DNA from: Palsa-1392 sp036490335
Lineage (GTDB): Bacteria; Verrucomicrobiota; Verrucomicrobiia; Chthoniobacterales; UBA10450
Assembly (NCBI GenBank): GCA_036490335.1
Contig: DASXEB010000014.1
Coordinates: 1 to 64,000 of the forward strand
Length of the DNA: 64,000 nucleotides
Direction: 5' to 3'
Under the pieces are notes generated by a model, which had not been told where the DNA came from, did no database searches, and saw only the letters and a program-made list of their open reading frames with translations. The stretch's first letter is position 1; the number at the start of each line of letters is the position of its first letter. This document shows, piece by piece, positions 25,973-34,936 of this stretch. The translations under genes were made by a program, and so were the position numbers.

Positions 25973-26962
25973 TCACGGAATGAGCACCGGCGTGCCCGCG
26001 GAACGGCTCGCCTCCATGTCGGCGAGCGCGCGGTTGGCCTCGCCTAACGAATAGGAGCTCGTGCGCGGGCGGATTTTCGCCGCGGCCGCTTCGGCGAGCA
26101 AGGCCCGCGCATCGTCGCGCGTGTTTGCGGTCACGCTGCGCAATTCGCGTTCCTGAAAAAGATGGCGCGAATAATCGAGCGCGGGAATTTCGCTCAGATG
26201 GATGCCGGCAATCGCGCAGACGCCACCGCGATCGAGCGCTTCCATTATCGGCGGAACCAGTTTCCCGACCGGCGCGAAGAGAATCGCCGAATGCATCTTC
26301 GCCGGCAGATCGCGAAAGTCCGCTCCGGCGCAGGCTGCGCCTAACGAACGCGCCTCGCGCAGATGATTTTCGCTCCGCGTCACGACGTAGACCTCGTGTC
26401 CGCGCGCAACCGCGAGTTGAATCACAATGTGCGCGGAACGGCCGAAGCCGACAAGAAGCAGGCGGCCGTTTTTCGGCACGGTCGCGCGCTCGAGCGCGCG
26501 GTAGCCGATGAGGCCGCCGCAAAGGAGCGGGGCGATTTGCTCGTCGTCGAATTCGTTAGGCAAATCGTAGGCGAACTCGTCAGGCACGACCGCGTATTCG
26601 GCGTAGCCGCCGTCGGCGTCGTAACCGGTGTAGCGCGATTCGCGGCAAAGATTCTCGCGGCCGCGCGCACAAAACTCGCAGGTGCCATCAACATGCCGCA
26701 GCCAGCCGACGCCGATGCGGTCGCCGACCCTTCGATTCGTTAGGCCGGAGCCAATCTGATCGATGCGGCCGACAATTTGATGTCCCAAGATGAGCGGCAC
26801 TTTGTGCAGCTCGAGGTCCCCTTCGGCGATGTGAATGTCGGTGCGACAAGTCGCGCAGGCGCTCACTTTCAAGCGCAATTCGCCCGTGCCGGCGTGAGGT
26901 TCCTCGATGTCGCACTCGACCAGCGGCGATTGCTCGACCGGTTTTTGTTTCGTCAGAATCAT
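25973..26962 (-). CDS. Zinc-dependent alcohol dehydrogenase (MDR family)
   Basis: 329 residues from the ATG at 26962 (MILTKQKPVEQSP). Catalytic zinc ligands: Cys in SACATCRTDIHIAEGDL and GHQIVGRI with its His-Glu-type pair position (His-Gln here). The structural zinc loop has CEFCARGRENLC with a preceding GWLRHVDGTCEFC. NAD(P) binding: LLLVGFGRSAHIVIQLA, a slightly altered GxGxxG. The family member closest in pattern is the YogA/AdhP-like 'zinc-binding alcohol dehydrogenase family' type. The usual GHExxG Glu after the His is replaced by Gln (LGHQIVG), which is seen in some subfamilies. Substrate unknown. Divergent from treY with an 83-bp gap. Confidence 0.85.
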   Translation of the reverse strand: MILTKQKPVEQSPLVECDIEEPHAGTGELRLKVSACATCRTDIHIAEGDLELHKVPLILGHQIVGRIDQIGSGLTNRRVGDRIGVGWLRHVDGTCEFCARGRENLCRESRYTGYDADGGYAEYAVVPDEFAYDLPNEFDDEQIAPLLCGGLIGYRALERATVPKNGRLLLVGFGRSAHIVIQLAVARGHEVYVVTRSENHLREARSLGAACAGADFRDLPAKMHSAILFAPVGKLVPPIMEALDRGGVCAIAGIHLSEIPALDYSRHLFQERELRSVTANTRDDARALLAEAAAAKIRPRTSSYSLGEANRALADMEASRSAGTPVLIP

Positions 26963-27045
26963 CGCGCGGACGGCGCGGGAAATTTGCCACGATTTTCCGC
27001 ACAAATCCTGTCTCGGCCGCGATTCCTGCCTAACGTTATTTCGCC

Positions 27046-29898
27046 GTGAGCCGCCCTTCTCTTCGCATTCCCACCGCCACTTATCGCTTGCAGTTCAATC
27101 GCGATTTCACCTTCGCGCAGGCGCGCGCGATCGTGCCGTATTTGTATTCGTTAGGCGTGAGCGATTGCTATGCGTCGCCTTATTTCCAGGCGCGCGCAGA
27201 GAGCCTGCACGGGTACGACATTACCGATCACAACAAGCTCAACGCCGCGATCGGTTCGCGCGCGGATTACGATGCTTTTGTCGCCGAGCTGCACGCGCAC
27301 GAGATGGGTCAGCTGCTCGATTTTGTCCCGAATCACATGGGCATCGGCGAGCCGCAAAATCTTTGGTGGGCCGACGTGCTCGAGAATGGTCCGAGCTCGC
27401 CTTACGCGCATTATTTCGACATTGACTGGCAGCCGCTGAAATCGGAGCTGCGGGACAAGGTTTTAATTCCGATCCTGAGCGATCAATACGGTCGCGTGCT
27501 CGAACGCGGCGAATTGCAGGTGCGTTTCGAAAACGGGCGGCTCTTTCTTTGCTATTTCGATCATGAATTTCCGATCGCGCCCGGGACTTATCGGCATGTT
27601 TTACAGATCGCACTCGACCAATTGCGCGGCCACGAAGAAGAAGAATTTTACGCCGAGCTGCAAAGCATCCTGACCGCGCTGGAATATTTGCCGCGCCGAA
27701 CCGAGGCCGGTCCGGAACGTGTCGCGGAGCGGACGCGGGAAAAAGAAATCATCAAGCGCCGGCTGGAGCGCCGCTGCGAGGAAGCGCCGCTCGTGCAGCA
27801 GGCGATCGAAAAAGCCCTCACGATCATCAACGGCCGGCCGGGCGATCCGCGCAGCTTCGACGCGCTCGACGCGCTGCTCGGCGAGCAGGCTTATCGTCTC
27901 GCGTTTTGGCGGGTGGCGGCGGAGGAAATTAATTACCGGCGCTTTTTCGACGTCAACGATCTGGCGGCAATTCGCATGGAATTGCCCGAGGTTTTCGAGG
28001 AGACGCATCGGCTTTTGCTCGAGCTCGTGGCGAGCGGCGCGGTCACCGGATTGCGGATCGATCACCCGGACGGCTTGTATTTGCCTAACGAATACTTCGA
28101 GAAGCTGCAGCGGCGTTGCGCGGAAGTTCTCGGCGCCGATTTGGCGGAGGACAAGCGGGCGCTTTATCTCGTCGTCGAAAAAATTCTCAGCGGTGAGGAA
28201 CGATTGCCTAACGAGTGGCCGATCTACGGCACGACTGGCTACGATTTTATGAACGACGCCATCGGCGTGCTCGTCGATGGCGCGGCGGAGAACGCCATCA
28301 CGCGCGGCTATCACAAATTTCTCGGGCACACCCAGCATTTCGGGCACCTGGTTTACGCAAAGAAACGTCTCGTGATGCGCCTCTCGCTCGCGAACGACAT
28401 CAACGTTCTCGGCGAGATGTTCGATCGATTGTCGGAGGAAAATCGCTGGTATCGCGACTACACGCTCGATGCCCTCACCCTCGCGGTCCGCGAGACGATC
28501 GCCTGCTTTCCGGTCTATCGCACTTATCTCGCGCCCGGCCGCCCGGTGAGCGCCGCCGATCGCGCGGTGATCGAGCGCGCGGTCGCGACCGCGAAACGCC
28601 GCAATCCCGCGCTCGAGGAATCGGTCTTCAATTTTCTGCGCGACATTCTGCTTTTTCGATTTCCGGAAAACCTGAAGGACGAACAGCGCGCGCAACACGA
28701 GCACTTCGTCCTGAAATTTCAGCAGACGACCGGGCCGGTGATGGCGAAGGGACTCGAAGACACGGCGTTTTATATTTTCAACCGACTCGCGGCGCTGAAC
28801 GAAGTCGGCGGCGAGCCGCAACGTTTCGGCCTGGGCGTCGCAGCCTTTCACGAGCGCAATCTTTTTCGCGCGGAACAATGGCCGCTGTCGCTCCTCGCAA
28901 CTTCGACGCACGACACGAAACGGAGCGAAGATGTGCGCGCGCGCATGGTCGCGATCGCGGAAATGCCGCAACTTTGGCAGCGTTCGTTAGGCAAATGGCG
29001 CGCTCTGAATCGGCGTTGGAAAGAAACGATCGACGAAGTGGCGGCGCCGGACGCGAATGAAGAATATTTGCTTTACCAGACGCTGCTCGGCGCCTGGCCG
29101 CTTGAGCCGTTCGCGGAATGGAGCGGCGAGGCGCGCGCCGAATTCGTTAGGCGAATCCAGCAATACATGGCGAAGGCGATGAAGGAAGCAAAGATGAACA
29201 CGAGCTGGGTCCAGCCTAACGACAAGTGGGACGCGGCGGTGGCAAACTTCATCGCCCGAATTCTCGAGCCCGGCCCGCGCAATCGTTTTCTCGCGACTTT
29301 CCTGCCCGTGGCCGAGGAGATCGCGCGGCTCGGCGCGATCAATTCGCTCGCGCAAACGCTGCTCAAGCTGACCGCGCCGGGCGTGCCGGACTTTTATCAA
29401 GGCAGCGAGATCTGGGATTTCAGTCTGGTCGATCCGGACAATCGGCGGCCGGTCGATTACGCGCGGCGCGCGCGAACGCTCGAGTCGTTAGGCAAAAGCG
29501 CGCCGGCCGATTTGATGAACAATTGGCGCAACGGGCGAATCAAACTTTTTTTGATTCAGCGGCTGCTGCACCTTCGGCGCGAGCATGCGGAACTTTTCGC
29601 GCGCGGAAGTTATCGGCCGCTGCAACTGAGCGGCGCTTTCGCCGAGAGCTGCATCGCGTTCGCGAGGACAAAGGGCGACGAAACCATCGTTGTGGTTGCG
29701 CCCCGACTTTCCGGGCGCGTCGGCTTTCCGCCGATCGCCGAAGCCTGGCGCGACACGGCAGTGGAATTGCCGGAATCGCGCGCGTGGAAAAATATTTTTA
29801 CCGGCGAGACGATCGAGGCGGAGAAATCGCTGTCGCTTTTGCGAGTCTTCCGCGCGCTTCCGTTTGCCGTGCTGACGATGTTGCCTAACGATACCTAA
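27046..29898 (+). CDS. treY: Malto-oligosyltrehalose synthase
   Basis: 950 residues from a GTG start. TreY is a GH13 enzyme that converts the reducing-end glucose of maltodextrins to a trehalosyl unit; TreZ then releases trehalose. Visible: the N-terminal IPTATYRLQFNRDFTFAQA, YLYSLGVSDCYASPY, HGYDITDHNKLN, QLLDFVPNHMGIG, the catalytic region GLRIDHPDGLY (nucleophile Asp) and the acid/base Glu region in LYLVVEKILSGEE. GTTGYDF and the ATSTHDTKRSEDVRARM motif are also typical. No treZ or treX lies in the window. The stop codon lies in ACCTAACGA, just after a GCCTAACGA at 29883. Eight copies of the 9-mer are inside, four in each orientation. Confidence 0.96.
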   Translation: MSRPSLRIPTATYRLQFNRDFTFAQARAIVPYLYSLGVSDCYASPYFQARAESLHGYDITDHNKLNAAIGSRADYDAFVAELHAHEMGQLLDFVPNHMGIGEPQNLWWADVLENGPSSPYAHYFDIDWQPLKSELRDKVLIPILSDQYGRVLERGELQVRFENGRLFLCYFDHEFPIAPGTYRHVLQIALDQLRGHEEEEFYAELQSILTALEYLPRRTEAGPERVAERTREKEIIKRRLERRCEEAPLVQQAIEKALTIINGRPGDPRSFDALDALLGEQAYRLAFWRVAAEEINYRRFFDVNDLAAIRMELPEVFEETHRLLLELVASGAVTGLRIDHPDGLYLPNEYFEKLQRRCAEVLGADLAEDKRALYLVVEKILSGEERLPNEWPIYGTTGYDFMNDAIGVLVDGAAENAITRGYHKFLGHTQHFGHLVYAKKRLVMRLSLANDINVLGEMFDRLSEENRWYRDYTLDALTLAVRETIACFPVYRTYLAPGRPVSAADRAVIERAVATAKRRNPALEESVFNFLRDILLFRFPENLKDEQRAQHEHFVLKFQQTTGPVMAKGLEDTAFYIFNRLAALNEVGGEPQRFGLGVAAFHERNLFRAEQWPLSLLATSTHDTKRSEDVRARMVAIAEMPQLWQRSLGKWRALNRRWKETIDEVAAPDANEEYLLYQTLLGAWPLEPFAEWSGEARAEFVRRIQQYMAKAMKEAKMNTSWVQPNDKWDAAVANFIARILEPGPRNRFLATFLPVAEEIARLGAINSLAQTLLKLTAPGVPDFYQGSEIWDFSLVDPDNRRPVDYARRARTLESLGKSAPADLMNNWRNGRIKLFLIQRLLHLRREHAELFARGSYRPLQLSGAFAESCIAFARTKGDETIVVVAPRLSGRVGFPPIAEAWRDTAVELPESRAWKNIFTGETIEAEKSLSLLRVFRALPFAVLTMLPNDT

Positions 29899-29906
29899 CG
29901 AGCGAC

Positions 29907-30725
29907 TCACCCGCTCGCGCCGCGGCTGAAACGATTGAGCAGGAGCACGACGGCGTGGGAAAAATTCGCGATGTTGCGCACGATGTCGGCGCCAAAATTG
30001 GCGAACGTAATCCGCGGCGAGGCGATGATGAGCATGGCGATGAGCAGCGTCAGGTTCATCAGGTAAATGACGACGAGCGAAAAAACGATGCCGTTATCGC
30101 TCAGGTCGCTCTGATTTTTCGGAATCATCCAGCAGGTGAAGCTGAAGTGAAAAGCCCAGGTCACGCCGATGAGCGCGTAGAGCAGTTTGCCGTAGGGCTG
30201 GAGGTCGAAAAACAAACTGCAAAGGCCGAAGATCGCGAGAACGAGAATGCTGTAGAGCGGAAAAAAATAAGGCGCGAGCGCGATGAAGAAATTGTTTTTG
30301 TCGGTCAGAATGTGTCCGCCCTCGCGGCCGACCCGAAACCGGCTGACGCGGCCGCCCATCAGCCAAACCCAAAGCGCGTGGGTGAATTCGTGGCCGAAAA
30401 CGTAAAGCAGAATCGGCCGCGGCAATCCGAAAAAGGCGATCACCCAAAGAATCGCGCCTAACGAAAAGAACCAGAATTCCGCACCGGCCCAAAGCCGTTC
30501 CGTGACCGCGGCGCGGGCGAAGGCGGTGAAAAATGTCTGGCTCAGAATCGCGCAGACCGGGAGGAGAAAAAGCGCGACGACAAACTTGACCCATTTCGTC
30601 GGCACGGTCATGGGCATCGACACGGGCGCGTTGCGCGAGGTCGGAACGACGTAAGGGTCGACCTTTACGCGCCGTCTCGGAGTTTTCCGGGAGGGCTTGT
30701 GGCGGCGGACGCGGCGCGCCGGCAT
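29907..30725 (-). CDS. Membrane protein with HExxH motif (M50-like)
   Basis: 272 residues. A basic N-terminal tail of about 45 residues (ARRVRRHKPSRKTPRRRVK) precedes about six hydrophobic segments. A membrane-embedded zinc-protease-like motif, YVFGHEFTHALWVWLMGG (HEFTH), sits at the end of the third segment, followed by GGRVSRFRVGREGGHILTD, similar to the region after HExxH in M50/SREBP site-2 proteases. A later segment has the FALAPYFFPLYSIL-like pattern, where M50 proteins place an NPDG; no NPDG is evident here. It may be an M50 relative or a membrane protein of that fold with another role. It starts 3 bp after the efp stop, so it is probably cotranscribed with efp. Confidence 0.65.
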   Translation of the reverse strand: MPARRVRRHKPSRKTPRRRVKVDPYVVPTSRNAPVSMPMTVPTKWVKFVVALFLLPVCAILSQTFFTAFARAAVTERLWAGAEFWFFSLGAILWVIAFFGLPRPILLYVFGHEFTHALWVWLMGGRVSRFRVGREGGHILTDKNNFFIALAPYFFPLYSILVLAIFGLCSLFFDLQPYGKLLYALIGVTWAFHFSFTCWMIPKNQSDLSDNGIVFSLVVIYLMNLTLLIAMLIIASPRITFANFGADIVRNIANFSHAVVLLLNRFSRGASG

Positions 30726-30728
30726 TCG

Positions 30729-31286
30729 TTAGGCACGGCCCATGTATGCGCCAGTGCGGGTGTCGATTTTTACCGTCTCGCCTTCGTTGATGAAGAGCGG
30801 GACGTTGACCGTTTTGCCGGTCTCGAGCACGGCAGGCTTGGTCACGTTGCTCGCGGTGTCGCCGCGCACGCCTTCGGGCGCTTCGATGACTTTTAATTGC
30901 ACGGACGAGGGCAGATCGACCTGGACCGGCCGGCCTTCGGTGAACAAAACCTCGACCGGCAGATTTTCGACGAGATAATCTTTCGCGTCGGCGAGCAGAC
31001 TTTCCTGGAGCGTCGTCGTCTCGTAAGTCTGCGGATCCATGAAGTGGAATCCGGTGTTGTCCTTGTAACTGAACTCGAGCGTGCTCCGCGAAATATCGAC
31101 CAGCTCGACTTTGTCGGTCGAACCGAAACGCACGTCGGCGCTTTTGCCAGTGTTGAGGTAGCGAATGATCGCCTGCACAAAGGCGCGCAAATTTCCCGGC
31201 GTGCGGTGGTGCACTTCGAGGACGATGGCGGTGTTGCCATTGTATTTAATTGCCATTCCTTTGCGGAGATCGTTTGCGGCGGCCAT
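30729..31286 (-). CDS. efp: Elongation factor P
   Basis: 185 residues, the standard three-domain length. EF-P rescues ribosomes stalled at polyproline stretches. Domain I contains LRKGMAIKYNGNTAIVLEVH and the tip loop HHRTPGNLRAFVQA; domains II and III follow with FHFMDPQTYETTTL, the signature DLPSSVQLKVIEAPEGVRGD and the end TGAYMGRA. At the tip position, Lys34 in E. coli (PGKG), this protein has Asn32 (PGNL), so the lysylation, rhamnosylation or 5-aminopentanol modifications of known EF-Ps could not occur on that residue. The next gene upstream is kdsD; a membrane protein with HExxH follows after 3 bp. Confidence 0.95.
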   Translation of the reverse strand: MAAANDLRKGMAIKYNGNTAIVLEVHHRTPGNLRAFVQAIIRYLNTGKSADVRFGSTDKVELVDISRSTLEFSYKDNTGFHFMDPQTYETTTLQESLLADAKDYLVENLPVEVLFTEGRPVQVDLPSSVQLKVIEAPEGVRGDTASNVTKPAVLETGKTVNVPLFINEGETVKIDTRTGAYMGRA

Positions 31287-31353
31287 AAAGAGTGGACTGT
31301 TCTTAGTTGAGGCCGGCGATTTTTACAAGGCGCTCTTGCCTAACGAATCGTCT

Positions 31354-32325
31354 TCAGAGCAATTTCAGCCGGGTCAAATCCTGCGAATCGACGATGCCGA
31401 CGGGCACGCCGCGGTCGTCGACCACGACCAGATCATCGATGCGATGACGCTCGAGCAGATTCAAGACTTCGACGGCAAGCTTGTCCTGATGCACGACAAC
31501 GGGATTGAGCGTCATTAGATCGGCCACGAGCCGTTCGCCAACGCGCGAATCGTTTTGGAAATGCCGGACGAAATCGCCGTGAGTGAAAATCCCGAGCAGC
31601 TCGTCGCCGTCGCCCGCGACCACTGCCGCGCCCGCGCGCAGCGAAGTCATCGTCTCCAAAACCGCGCGCACTTTCGCGTCCGGCCTGACGAGGGCGAGCG
31701 CATCGCGCGGCCGCATAATTTGATGCACGCGCAAAAGCAAACTGCGCCCGACCATTCCGCCGGGATGAAACTTCGCGAAATCTTCCTTCTGAAATCCCCG
31801 CGCCTCGAGCAGGACCATTGCGAGCGCGTCGCCGAGCGCGAGCATCACCGTCGTGCTCGAAGTTGGCGCGAGATTCAGCGGACAGGCCTCCTGCTCGACA
31901 TTGACGTCGAGAAAGACGTCGCAGTTTTTCGCCAGGGTCGAGCTCGCGTCGCCGCACATCGCGATCACGCGGACTTGAAATCGCGCAATCGCCGGTAGCA
32001 CGCGCAACAGTTCCTCGGTCTCGCCGCTGTAGCTCAGCGCCAGGACCGCATCGCCATCCGCGATCACGCCGAGATCGCCGTGCAGCGCGTTCAATGAATC
32101 GAGCACGACCGCGGGCGAACCGGTACTCGTTAGGCTGGCCGCAATTTTCGCTCCGACGTGCCCCGATTTCCCAACGCCGAGAACGATGATCTTGCCGCGC
32201 GCCTCGACCGTTTCCTTGATCAACGAAACGGCCCGCGCGAAATTTTCATCGAGCCGGCCGCGCAGCCGTTGCAACTCGGAAATTTCCAAATCGAGAACAC
32301 GTGCGGCCTTTTCAATGTAATCCAT
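31354..32325 (-). CDS. kdsD: Arabinose-5-phosphate isomerase (KdsD/KpsF)
   Basis: 323 residues. The SIS domain (about 35-165) contains IIVLGVGKSGHVGAKIAASL, TSTGSPAVVLDSLNALHGDL and the phosphosugar site LALSYSGETEELLRVLP. The linker reads GDALAMVLLEARGFQKEDFA with the conserved FAKFHPGGMVGR. Two CBS modules follow (about 205-323: LRVHQIMRPRD and VADLMTLNPVVVHQDKL). It makes D-arabinose 5-phosphate from ribulose 5-phosphate, the first step to Kdo for lipopolysaccharide, in keeping with a Gram-negative envelope. It precedes efp in the same orientation. Confidence 0.95.
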   Translation of the reverse strand: MDYIEKAARVLDLEISELQRLRGRLDENFARAVSLIKETVEARGKIIVLGVGKSGHVGAKIAASLTSTGSPAVVLDSLNALHGDLGVIADGDAVLALSYSGETEELLRVLPAIARFQVRVIAMCGDASSTLAKNCDVFLDVNVEQEACPLNLAPTSSTTVMLALGDALAMVLLEARGFQKEDFAKFHPGGMVGRSLLLRVHQIMRPRDALALVRPDAKVRAVLETMTSLRAGAAVVAGDGDELLGIFTHGDFVRHFQNDSRVGERLVADLMTLNPVVVHQDKLAVEVLNLLERHRIDDLVVVDDRGVPVGIVDSQDLTRLKLL

Positions 32326-32397
32326 CGATTTATAATTGTCGGGTGAAGCATGAGCGCGGGCAAGCCGGCTGCTTCAAGAGTTGACGGAGGGAAAATT

Positions 32398-32703
32398 ATG
32401 AAAACGAAATCGATCATCTGTGCGCTGATTCTCGCCGCGAGCGGCGGCTTCTGTTTTGGGCAGGGCCTCCAGGCGCCCGCGAACAATCCGAAAATCAAAC
32501 TTCCCTCAAAGCCCGCGCCGGCCACGCTCACGCCGAGCGCGCGCGGCGGCGTTGTTTTCACCGCGGTCCGCAACGGCAATCCGCTGCAGATGCTGAACCC
32601 GGCCGCGCCGGCGCGTTACGGCACTGCGCGCGATCACACTTCCTACGATCCGCAAAATCCAGGCAAGCCGAAAGGGATCAAACTTTTCGAGTGGACGTTT
32701 TAA
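32398..32703 (+). CDS. Small secreted protein, unknown
   Basis: 101 residues. The ATG at 32398 is preceded by a good ribosome site (GGAGGG, about 7 bases upstream), which decides the start over an upstream ATG at 32350. A signal peptide (MKTKSIICALILAASGGFCF) precedes a short Pro/Ala/Asn-rich mature part with LTPSARGGVVFTAVRNGNPL, the segment QMLNPAAPARYG, and a basic-aromatic end (GIKLFEWTF). It is not recognised. It may be a periplasmic or surface protein. It lies between divergent kdsD and a GT4 gene and has no evident functional partner. Confidence 0.65.
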   Translation: MKTKSIICALILAASGGFCFGQGLQAPANNPKIKLPSKPAPATLTPSARGGVVFTAVRNGNPLQMLNPAAPARYGTARDHTSYDPQNPGKPKGIKLFEWTF

Positions 32704-32740
32704 GCGTCCGCGCGCGGTCGATCTTTTCGCCTGCGACGAT

Positions 32741-32766
32741 TCGTTAGGCGAGTAAAGTCGTTAGGC
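32741..32766 (+). repeat. Two direct 9-mer copies before the GT4 start
   Basis: TCGTTAGGC at 32741-32749 and 32758-32766, 8 bp apart, end directly at the GTG start codon (32767), where a ribosome site would normally be. Confidence 0.9.
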
Positions 32767-33930
32767 GTGTCCGATTCGACTCCGGTCGTCGCCTGTTATT
32801 GCGCGACGTTTCTCAAGCCGGAGATGCTGCACATTTACCGGCAGATCACCGCACTGCGTCGTTTTCGGCCGGTCGTGATCGCGCGCAAACGCGAAAGCGC
32901 CGAGCGCTTTCCCTTCGAGCCGGTCATCATCATTCCGCATTCCGCGACCCATTTTCTGCGGCGTTTTTGGTTTCGCACTTTGCGCGATTCGCCATGGAAA
33001 ACATCACGCGCGGAAACCAACCGCATCCTTCAAGCGCTCGCCGGACAAGAAGCGCAGTTGCTGCACATTTATTTCGGCCAAATCGCGGTCCATCTTTTGC
33101 CGGTCATGCGCCGCTGGCCGCGGCCGACGGTCGTTTCCTTTCACGGTGCCGACGCGCTCGTCGATCTCGAAAAACCGAACTATCGCCGCGCCACCCGGAC
33201 GATGCTCGCAGCCGCGCGACTTGTGCTTGTTCGATCGTCATCGCTCGCGCGCGCGGTCGCCGAACTCGGCTGCGACGAACGAAAAATTCGCGTTCATCGC
33301 ACCGGCATTCCGCTCGATGAAATCAAATTCACTCCGCGCGCCTGGCCTGACGACGGCGCTTGGCGCTTTCTCCAAGCCGGCCGACTGATCGAGAAAAAAG
33401 GCTTGGCCACAAGCCTGCGCGCCTTCGCGATTTTTCGAAAAGAACATCCGCGAGCCGCATTCACAATCGCGGGCGAAGGACCGCTCCTCGCTCAATTGCA
33501 AGACCAGGCGCGCGATCTCGGCGTGGCCAACGCGGTTCGTTTCACCGGTTTCCTTGCCCAGGCGGAACTGCGCGAAGAATTTTTCCGCGCGCACATTTTT
33601 CTTCATCCGAGCCAGCTTGGCCGCGACGGAAATCAGGAAGGCGTGCCGAACGCGATGCTCGAAGCGATGGCGAACGGGCTGCCGGTTTTCGCGACCCGGC
33701 ACGGTGGAATTCCGGAAGCGATCGAGGACGGCGTGAGCGGCGTGCTCGTCGACGAACGCGATCACGCCGCGCTCGCGGCCGCGCTGCTCGCATGGACAAA
33801 TCGCGGTGACGCATTGCACGCGCTCGCGCGCCGCGGAGCCGAAAATGTCGCGCTCAATTTTGAGCAAACGAAACAGGCGCGCGCGCTGGAGGATTTCTAT
33901 TTCGAGGCGCTGACTCCGCTTAACGAGTAG
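32767..33930 (+). CDS. Glycosyltransferase family 4 enzyme
   Basis: 387 residues from a GTG that directly follows two tandem copies of TCGTTAGGC (32741 and 32758). GT-B fold: N-terminal half with HIYRQITALRRFRPVVIARK and HIYFGQIAVHLLPV, and acceptor-side VSFHGADALVD. The C-terminal half has FLQAGRLIEKKGLATSLRAF, FTIAGEGPLLAQLQDQA, VRFTGFLAQAELREEFFRA and the nucleotide-sugar binding EGVPNAMLEAMANGLPVFA with GGIPEAIEDG. This is the retaining GT4 layout, as in enzymes of exopolysaccharide and lipopolysaccharide assembly. It ends with an 11-bp convergent overlap with the next gene. Confidence 0.92.
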   Translation: MSDSTPVVACYCATFLKPEMLHIYRQITALRRFRPVVIARKRESAERFPFEPVIIIPHSATHFLRRFWFRTLRDSPWKTSRAETNRILQALAGQEAQLLHIYFGQIAVHLLPVMRRWPRPTVVSFHGADALVDLEKPNYRRATRTMLAAARLVLVRSSSLARAVAELGCDERKIRVHRTGIPLDEIKFTPRAWPDDGAWRFLQAGRLIEKKGLATSLRAFAIFRKEHPRAAFTIAGEGPLLAQLQDQARDLGVANAVRFTGFLAQAELREEFFRAHIFLHPSQLGRDGNQEGVPNAMLEAMANGLPVFATRHGGIPEAIEDGVSGVLVDERDHAALAAALLAWTNRGDALHALARRGAENVALNFEQTKQARALEDFYFEALTPLNE

Positions 33931-34936
33931 TGGCCGCAAAAAAATCGGCGAGCGCGGCGGCGATTTTTTCGAAGCCGAGCTCGGCTCGGGCCAACTCCTG
34001 CGACTCGGCCACAAGCTCGCGATAAAATGCTCGATCGTGCAGCAGGAGCGCGGCAAGATCACGCAATTCGCCTAACGAACGCCCAAGACCGCAAGTGCGC
34101 GGAAACGCGATTTGTTCGATCGCGCCGTCGCCGCCGACACACGGGATGCGACAGAGCAAAGCGTCGCCAGCAACCTGGCCGGGCACGGCGCTTTTGTCGG
34201 CTTGCAGAACAATTTTGTGCTGCGCGATTTGCTCGAGATAACGTCGATACGGCAGCCGTTTCGTTTGCAAATTGAGCTCCCGCGGCTCTCCGCCTAACGA
34301 ATCCCAAAGCTTGCGGCAACGCGCCGGGTCTTCTTCAAACATCGTCGTCGGCTCGCCCAATTGCGCGGCGAGCGCGATGGCGGCGAGATGATTGCGCGAC
34401 GGAACATCCCACTCGCGCGTGCCGACGAAAATTCCCTCGTGCTCGGATTCTGCCCGCGAAAAATCCCAGCGTGGGTCGTCCACCGGGTAGGGCGTCGGGA
34501 TAAATTTCGCGCCGGCCCAAAAATTCGCCGCGTCCGGCGTGGCCGCGAGGAAACCGTTCGCTTCTTCGCAGACTTCGCGAAAGATGGCCGCGCGTTTTGG
34601 ATCGGAAAGTTGCTCTCCGATTTGATGCAGGCCGGTTTCCTTGAACGAAATCGCCGTCGTTAGGCCGTGGCGCTGCAACTCGCGCAACGCGTCGCGCGCC
34701 GCGCGAAAATCGCCGCGCAAAAGAAGCAACACCGGTAGTCCTTCGGCGATCGCCGCCTTGATTTCACGATGAAAAACTCCGCGCGTGCACGCCGCGTAGG
34801 CGTGAAAATTTATCGGCGCGTGTTCGCCGTCATCAGGCGGATTGATCCCGGCTGAAAAATCCTGTCGCGGATCGCGGCCGCCCGGATTCAGGACCGTCAG
34901 CCGAAACGAATTGTTATTGCGGTTGGCCGCCGTCAC
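33920..34936 (-). CDS. Putative glycosyltransferase-like protein
   Basis: 339 residues from a GTG at 34936, which lies inside the 3' end of the PBP gene and overlaps it by 23 bp. No ATG is available nearby, so the start is uncertain. The N-terminal part has FRLTVLNPGGRDPRQDFSAG and INFHAYAACTRGVFHREIKA. The C-terminal part has a GT-B-like end: YRRYLEQIAQHKIVLQADKS, then VPGQVAGDALLCRIPCVGGD and ELVAESQELARAELGFEKIA. These resemble the donor-binding half of GT4/GT1 enzymes but without a clear EGFG motif. It is likely coupled to the PBP translation. Function uncertain. Confidence 0.6.
   Translation of the reverse strand: MTAANRNNNSFRLTVLNPGGRDPRQDFSAGINPPDDGEHAPINFHAYAACTRGVFHREIKAAIAEGLPVLLLLRGDFRAARDALRELQRHGLTTAISFKETGLHQIGEQLSDPKRAAIFREVCEEANGFLAATPDAANFWAGAKFIPTPYPVDDPRWDFSRAESEHEGIFVGTREWDVPSRNHLAAIALAAQLGEPTTMFEEDPARCRKLWDSLGGEPRELNLQTKRLPYRRYLEQIAQHKIVLQADKSAVPGQVAGDALLCRIPCVGGDGAIEQIAFPRTCGLGRSLGELRDLAALLLHDRAFYRELVAESQELARAELGFEKIAAALADFFAATTR

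Noticed and set aside
27601..28971. Minus-strand frame of 456 codons over treY
   Set aside because: Shadow of treY; no motif or ribosome site.
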